Shown one piece after another: positions 60,455-64,000 of a stretch of 64,000 bases of DNA. The first letter of the stretch is position 1. Each line of letters begins with the position of its first letter. The notes under the pieces were generated by a model that worked only from the letters and a program-made list of their open reading frames with translations, did not search any database and was not told the DNA's origin. Made by a program: the position numbers and the translations under genes. This stretch comes from Fervidibacter canadensis (GTDB lineage: Bacteria > Armatimonadota > Fervidibacteria > Fervidibacterales > Fervidibacteraceae): assembly GCA_041446545.1 (NCBI GenBank), contig JBGOEJ010000015.1:1-64000 (forward strand). The letters run 5' to 3'.

Positions 60455-63400
60455 ATGGCGGAAACGATGTTGGAAAAAGCCCTCGCTTTGGGCATGACGG
60501 AGGAGGAATTTCGGCAAGTCTGCGCCATTTTAGGGCGGGAGCCGACGGACACGGAACTGGCGATGTTTAGCGTGGAGTGGAGCGAGCATTGCGGCTACGG
60601 GCGCTCCCGCCAGTGGCTTAAGTTGCTGCCCCGCAATATCGGCAAATTCCGCACTGCTTTCGGCGGTGATGCAGGTGGGATTGAAGTCAAGCCGGGTTTG
60701 TGGGTGCTGTTCAAGATGGAAAGCCACAACCATCCGTCCCAAATTGAGCCCAAAAGCGGGGCGGCGACGGGCATCGGTGGCATCGTCCGAGACATCTTAG
60801 CGATGGGTGCACGACCCATCGCCCTCGTGGACACCCTCCGCTTTGCCGACCCTTCTGACCCAAAAGCCCGCTACATCTTCACGGGCGTCGTGGACGGCAT
60901 CAGTTGGTATGGCAATTGCTTAGCCCCTGACGAAATCTTGTTCGTCAGAGAAAACGGTCAGGTCAAGATTGTCAGCATTGGTGATTTTTGCGAGGCTGTT
61001 TTAAGAGGGCAACTCAATGGCAGGAAGGTTGAGGTCCTTTCTCTTGACCCCAAAACCTCCCAACCATGTTGGGTTCGTGTTTTAAGGGTGTTCAAGAGGA
61101 AATCTGACCGCTTGCTGGAAATTCGCACAAGCATGGGCAGACGGATAAAAGTGACCCCAGATCACCCTTGCTTGGTAATGAAGGAAGAAGGAAGTTGGGT
61201 GATAAAAAGTGCCAAGCACCTTCGTCTTGGAGACCGCTTGCCTGTAATTGGTTGTTTGCCCGTTGATCCAAACGCCCCTAAATCCTTAGACTTGATTGCA
61301 TTATTCAGGGCTATGCGTGATGACATTTTTGTGCAAACAAGCATCCCTCCCCAAAAGATCGCAAGGGCAAGACAAATCCTTCGCGCCCTCGTCCCTTCAG
61401 CACAAAAGCGCTTCTCATATCTAAAGCGTGGACACTTCCCTCTAAGCGTTTACCTGCTCCTTGAAAAAGAACTGGCTCTTCCAAGAGACAAAGCAAGGCT
61501 CTACCTAAGAAGCGGAAAAGCCAATTGCGTCCCTGCCGTAATCCCAATTGATGAAGAATTTGCCCGGCTTGTGGGTTACTATCTCTCTGGAGGGTGCTGT
61601 TCCCGGCACGGAACGACATATCGGCTAATCTGGGTGTTCAACAAAGGTGAGCAAGAGTATGTGAGAGACCTGTGCAATATCTTGCGCCGCTTAGGAATTC
61701 GGTTCAAGGTGAACCATGACAACGCCACAACAAAAGTGGTTTTGTCATCTTGGTTTCTGGGGATACTCTTCAAGGAAGTGTTGAAATGTGGTGAGAAAGC
61801 CGAAAACAAAAGCGTGCCTGAGGTTCTCATGCGCCATAGCCCTAAACTTCGCCGCCAAGTCCTTATCGGTCTTTTCCGAGGTGACGGGTCAGTTACTACC
61901 TACACACATCAAAAGGGTAGCCCCGTAAAAATCTCGTTTGCAACAGCAAGCCGAAAATTGTTTGAGCAAGTGATTTTGCTCCTGCAGGATATCGGCATTA
62001 CGCCTTACTGCTACAGAAAAGACGGGGGAGAGGCAGTCATATGTGGAAGGCGACATCGGACTCTTCCTGTGCACTTCGTGGAAATTCGCGCCCTCAGAGA
62101 TGTCCAGAAAATGAAGCAATGGTTTTCCCGCCACATTAATTGGCGGATTCTGGAAAGCCTCGGCAGATATACTGCGCCTCAGCGTAGTTACCCCCGTTAC
62201 AAATGGCACAACGGTTTTTCAACCGTCACAGTTGCTGACATTAGGGAGATACCTGGAAGCACTGTTTACGATCTTGAGGTTGAAAACACCCATCTCTTCG
62301 TCACCAGTGGCGGTCTCATTACCCACAATTGCATCGGCATCCCGACTGTTGCGGGTGAAGTCGGTTTCAATGACTGCTACAAGACCAATTGCCTTGTCGG
62401 CGTGATGTGCATCGGCATCGCATGGGAGCATGAACTGATGACGAGCGCAGCGAAGGGCGGGGGCAATGCGGTCGTCTATGTCGGCAATGCGACAGGACGG
62501 GACGGCATCGGCGGTTGTTCAGTTTTGGCGAGCCAAGAGATGCGCGAAGCATTGGAAATGCGACCGACGGTGCAACTGGGTGACCCCTTCGCTGAAAAAT
62601 GCCTGATTGAAGCCTGCTTGGAAGCCTTCAAGACGGGCGCCGTCGTTGCCGTCAAGGATATGGGCGCAGCAGGGTTAACTTGCACGACCGTAGAGATGGC
62701 GGCGGCAGGCGATGTCGGCATGGTCGTGGACATCTCCCTTGTGCCCAAGCGTGAACCCGACATGCAGGCTTGGGAGGTGATGATGAGCGAAAGTCAAGAG
62801 CGCATGTTGCTCATCGTGGAGCGGGGGCGAGAGTGGGAAGTCAAGCAAATTTTTGACAAGTGGGGCTTGCATTGCGTCGTCATCGGGCGAGTGACGGACG
62901 ATGGCATCGTCCGCATTTATGACCGAGGGAAGCACGGGACAAGGGACACGGGACAGGTTGAGTTGGTCGCTGAAACTCCCGCCAAAGCCATCGCCGAAGC
63001 GCCCATCAAAAACTTGCCGATGCGAAAACCCGATTACCTTGAACGGGTGCGGGCTTTTGATTTCTCCCAACTGCCCGAACCCGATGATTACGGCGAAGCC
63101 TTGCTGCACTTGCTTTCGTCGCCCAACATCGCCAGCAAGGCGTGGGTTTACGAGCAGTATGACCACATGGTGCAAATCAACACTGTCGTTCTGCCCGGTG
63201 CTGCCGATGCGGCGGTTTTGCGGTTGAAGGATTGGGATGAACGGTTGGGCATTGCCGTGACAGCGGATTGCAACTCCCTCTATTGCTACCTTGACCCTTA
63301 TCGCGGGGCGCAATTGGCGGTCGCCGAGGCTGCCCGCAACCTCAGTTGCGTCGGTGCCGAGCCAGCAGGGGTGACCGATTGCTTGTGCTTCGGCAATCCC

Positions 63401-64000
63401 GACAAGCCCGACCGTTACTGGCAATTTGTGGAATGTGTCAAGGGCATCGCTGACGCTTGCCAAAAGTTGAACCTGCCCGTCGTCAGCGGGAATGTCAGTT
63501 TCTACAACGAGAGCGAAAGGAGCGTCATTCACCCGTCACCGCTTATCGGGATGGTCGGCGTTTTGGACGATGTGAGCCGCCATGCGACGATGGCGTTCAA
63601 AGATGAAGGCGATGTCATCGTGCTGCTGGGTTTCTGCCGTGATGAGTTGGGCGGCAGCGAGTATTTGCGGTGGCGGTTCGGGTTGGAAGTCGGGGAACCG
63701 CCATCGTTGGACTGGCGATTGGAAAGGGTGGTGCAAAAAGTTTGTCGGGAAGGCGTTCGGCAAGGATTGATCAAATCTGCCCACGATTGCAGTGAAGGTG
63801 GGTTGGCGGTTTGTTTGGCGGAATGTTGCATCGCAGGGGACATCGGAGCGCAAATTGTCATGCCGGAAGGGGCGTGGCAATCATCGCTGCAACGCCTTTC
63901 GGCGTTGTTGTTTGGCGAGACGGCGTCTCGCATCGTCGTCACTGTCTCGCCGAGTCATTGGGAAGGGTTAATGACCCTCGCAAAAGGGCATAATTGCCCT
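60455..64000 (+). CDS. purL: Phosphoribosylformylglycinamidine synthase II (PurL), intein-containing, 3' end beyond window
   Basis: PurL makes FGAM in purine synthesis. The first 154 residues (VEWSEHCGYGRSR, ESHNHPSQIEPKSGAATGIG) and the part after 62330 (CIGIPTVAGEVGFNDCYKTN, then VKDMGAAGLTCTTVEMA, SGNVSFYNE and HDCSEGGLAVCLAE) form a small-type PurL, with about 711 extein residues seen and roughly 30 beyond the end. A 471-aa intein splits it at GISWYGN/CIGIPT. A GGGACNN heptad run (62930-62956) adds about 12 residues after DDGIVRIYDRG. Start ATG 60455 with AAAGGG upstream. Confidence 0.95.
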   Translation, partial: MAETMLEKALALGMTEEEFRQVCAILGREPTDTELAMFSVEWSEHCGYGRSRQWLKLLPRNIGKFRTAFGGDAGGIEVKPGLWVLFKMESHNHPSQIEPKSGAATGIGGIVRDILAMGARPIALVDTLRFADPSDPKARYIFTGVVDGISWYGNCLAPDEILFVRENGQVKIVSIGDFCEAVLRGQLNGRKVEVLSLDPKTSQPCWVRVLRVFKRKSDRLLEIRTSMGRRIKVTPDHPCLVMKEEGSWVIKSAKHLRLGDRLPVIGCLPVDPNAPKSLDLIALFRAMRDDIFVQTSIPPQKIARARQILRALVPSAQKRFSYLKRGHFPLSVYLLLEKELALPRDKARLYLRSGKANCVPAVIPIDEEFARLVGYYLSGGCCSRHGTTYRLIWVFNKGEQEYVRDLCNILRRLGIRFKVNHDNATTKVVLSSWFLGILFKEVLKCGEKAENKSVPEVLMRHSPKLRRQVLIGLFRGDGSVTTYTHQKGSPVKISFATASRKLFEQVILLLQDIGITPYCYRKDGGEAVICGRRHRTLPVHFVEIRALRDVQKMKQWFSRHINWRILESLGRYTAPQRSYPRYKWHNGFSTVTVADIREIPGSTVYDLEVENTHLFVTSGGLITHNCIGIPTVAGEVGFNDCYKTNCLVGVMCIGIAWEHELMTSAAKGGGNAVVYVGNATGRDGIGGCSVLASQEMREALEMRPTVQLGDPFAEKCLIEACLEAFKTGAVVAVKDMGAAGLTCTTVEMAAAGDVGMVVDISLVPKREPDMQAWEVMMSESQERMLLIVERGREWEVKQIFDKWGLHCVVIGRVTDDGIVRIYDRGKHGTRDTGQVELVAETPAKAIAEAPIKNLPMRKPDYLERVRAFDFSQLPEPDDYGEALLHLLSSPNIASKAWVYEQYDHMVQINTVVLPGAADAAVLRLKDWDERLGIAVTADCNSLYCYLDPYRGAQLAVAEAARNLSCVGAEPAGVTDCLCFGNPDKPDRYWQFVECVKGIADACQKLNLPVVSGNVSFYNESERSVIHPSPLIGMVGVLDDVSRHATMAFKDEGDVIVLLGFCRDELGGSEYLRWRFGLEVGEPPSLDWRLERVVQKVCREGVRQGLIKSAHDCSEGGLAVCLAECCIAGDIGAQIVMPEGAWQSSLQRLSALLFGETASRIVVTVSPSHWEGLMTLAKGHNCP
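60917..62329 (+). mobile_element. PurL intein with degenerate LAGLIDADG endonuclease
   Basis: A 471-aa intein in frame in purL. It begins CLAPDEILFV (Cys1), has the block B motif TPDH at 61154-61165, and ends VYDLEVENTHLFVTSGGLIT followed by HN, then Cys+1 of the extein, so all residues for class 1 splicing are present. Between lie two LAGLIDADG-like helices: LVGYYLSGG (intein residue 218), where the catalytic Asp is replaced by Gly, and LIGLFRGDG (residue 316), which is intact. Codon use is AT-richer (AGA, ATA, TTA) than the host gene, a sign of transfer. Endonuclease activity is doubtful. Confidence 0.95.
62930..62956 (+). repeat. GGGACNN heptad microrepeat inside purL
   Basis: Three tandem heptads GGGACAA/GGGACAC/GGGACAG, 21 bases and therefore frame-neutral, read as GTRDTGQ in the PurL protein where homologues have a short loop. 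Confidence 0.7.

Overview
The window is bacterial chromosome of moderately high GC, densely packed on both strands, with strong GGAGG-type ribosome sites and many ATGA-type overlaps. Gene content points to a saccharolytic, respiring, protein-exporting bacterium: a GH10 xylanase-like enzyme, a DUF4838 protein, a PmoA/DUF6807 protein, sugar-phosphate isomerases, rhamnonate-dehydratase and altronate-dehydratase-like enzymes, an outer-membrane-type barrel, TatA, a dihaem cytochrome c and Uma2/DUF3782-like nucleases. This mix recalls Armatimonadota or Fervidibacter-like thermophiles, but that placement is inference; there is no rRNA here to settle it.

Layout. 1-5.3 kb: carbohydrate genes. 5.4-12.8 kb: Yip1 membrane protein, ParA without ParB, alaS, MoeB-rhodanese and a BlaI/M56 peptidase sensor pair. 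12.8-17.3 kb: an ECF sigma factor, anti-sigma and RseB-like operon whose last gene is split by an A8 run; small exported proteins; a MITE-like element; tatA; a dihaem cytochrome operon with an in-frame TGA. 17.3-29.9 kb: aldo-keto reductase, permease and hydantoinase operon, an rRNA methyltransferase, tRNA-Ala(CGC), DUF4838, SpoU methylase, amidohydrolase, esterase, nitrilase and a barrel protein. 29.9-44 kb: a D-serine-dehydratase-like enzyme, an M16 peptidase, plsC, ADP-forming acyl-CoA synthetase, acpS/rplY/pth, an ispE/HD-GYP/MobA-like operon, groESL behind a CIRCE operator, and a MetE-like synthase. 44-45.3 kb: a broken HEPN gene, a small partner and a Uma2 nuclease.

The most striking region is 45.3-50.75 kb. 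A leader RNA on the minus strand has the sequence and fold of a fluoride (crcB-motif) riboswitch, including a pseudoknot that competes with an intrinsic terminator. It precedes eight tightly overlapping genes: an 82-aa protein, two Cys-rich DUF6062-type proteins, an MFS transporter, a CPA2 antiporter, a universal stress protein, a zinc-ribbon/HEAT protein and a 139-aa protein. No CrcB/Fluc or CLC-F channel is present, so this looks like an atypical fluoride-response operon.

50.8-64 kb holds a sugar-acid pair, a membrane protein, a 1278-aa hybrid histidine kinase, a nucleotide-sugar epimerase, a Trp-heptad coiled-coil protein and purL (cut by the window end). PurL is interrupted by a 471-aa intein whose splicing residues are intact and whose LAGLIDADG endonuclease looks degenerate. 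A heptanucleotide microrepeat (GGGACNN) is embedded in-frame in alaS, the M56 peptidase (twice) and purL.
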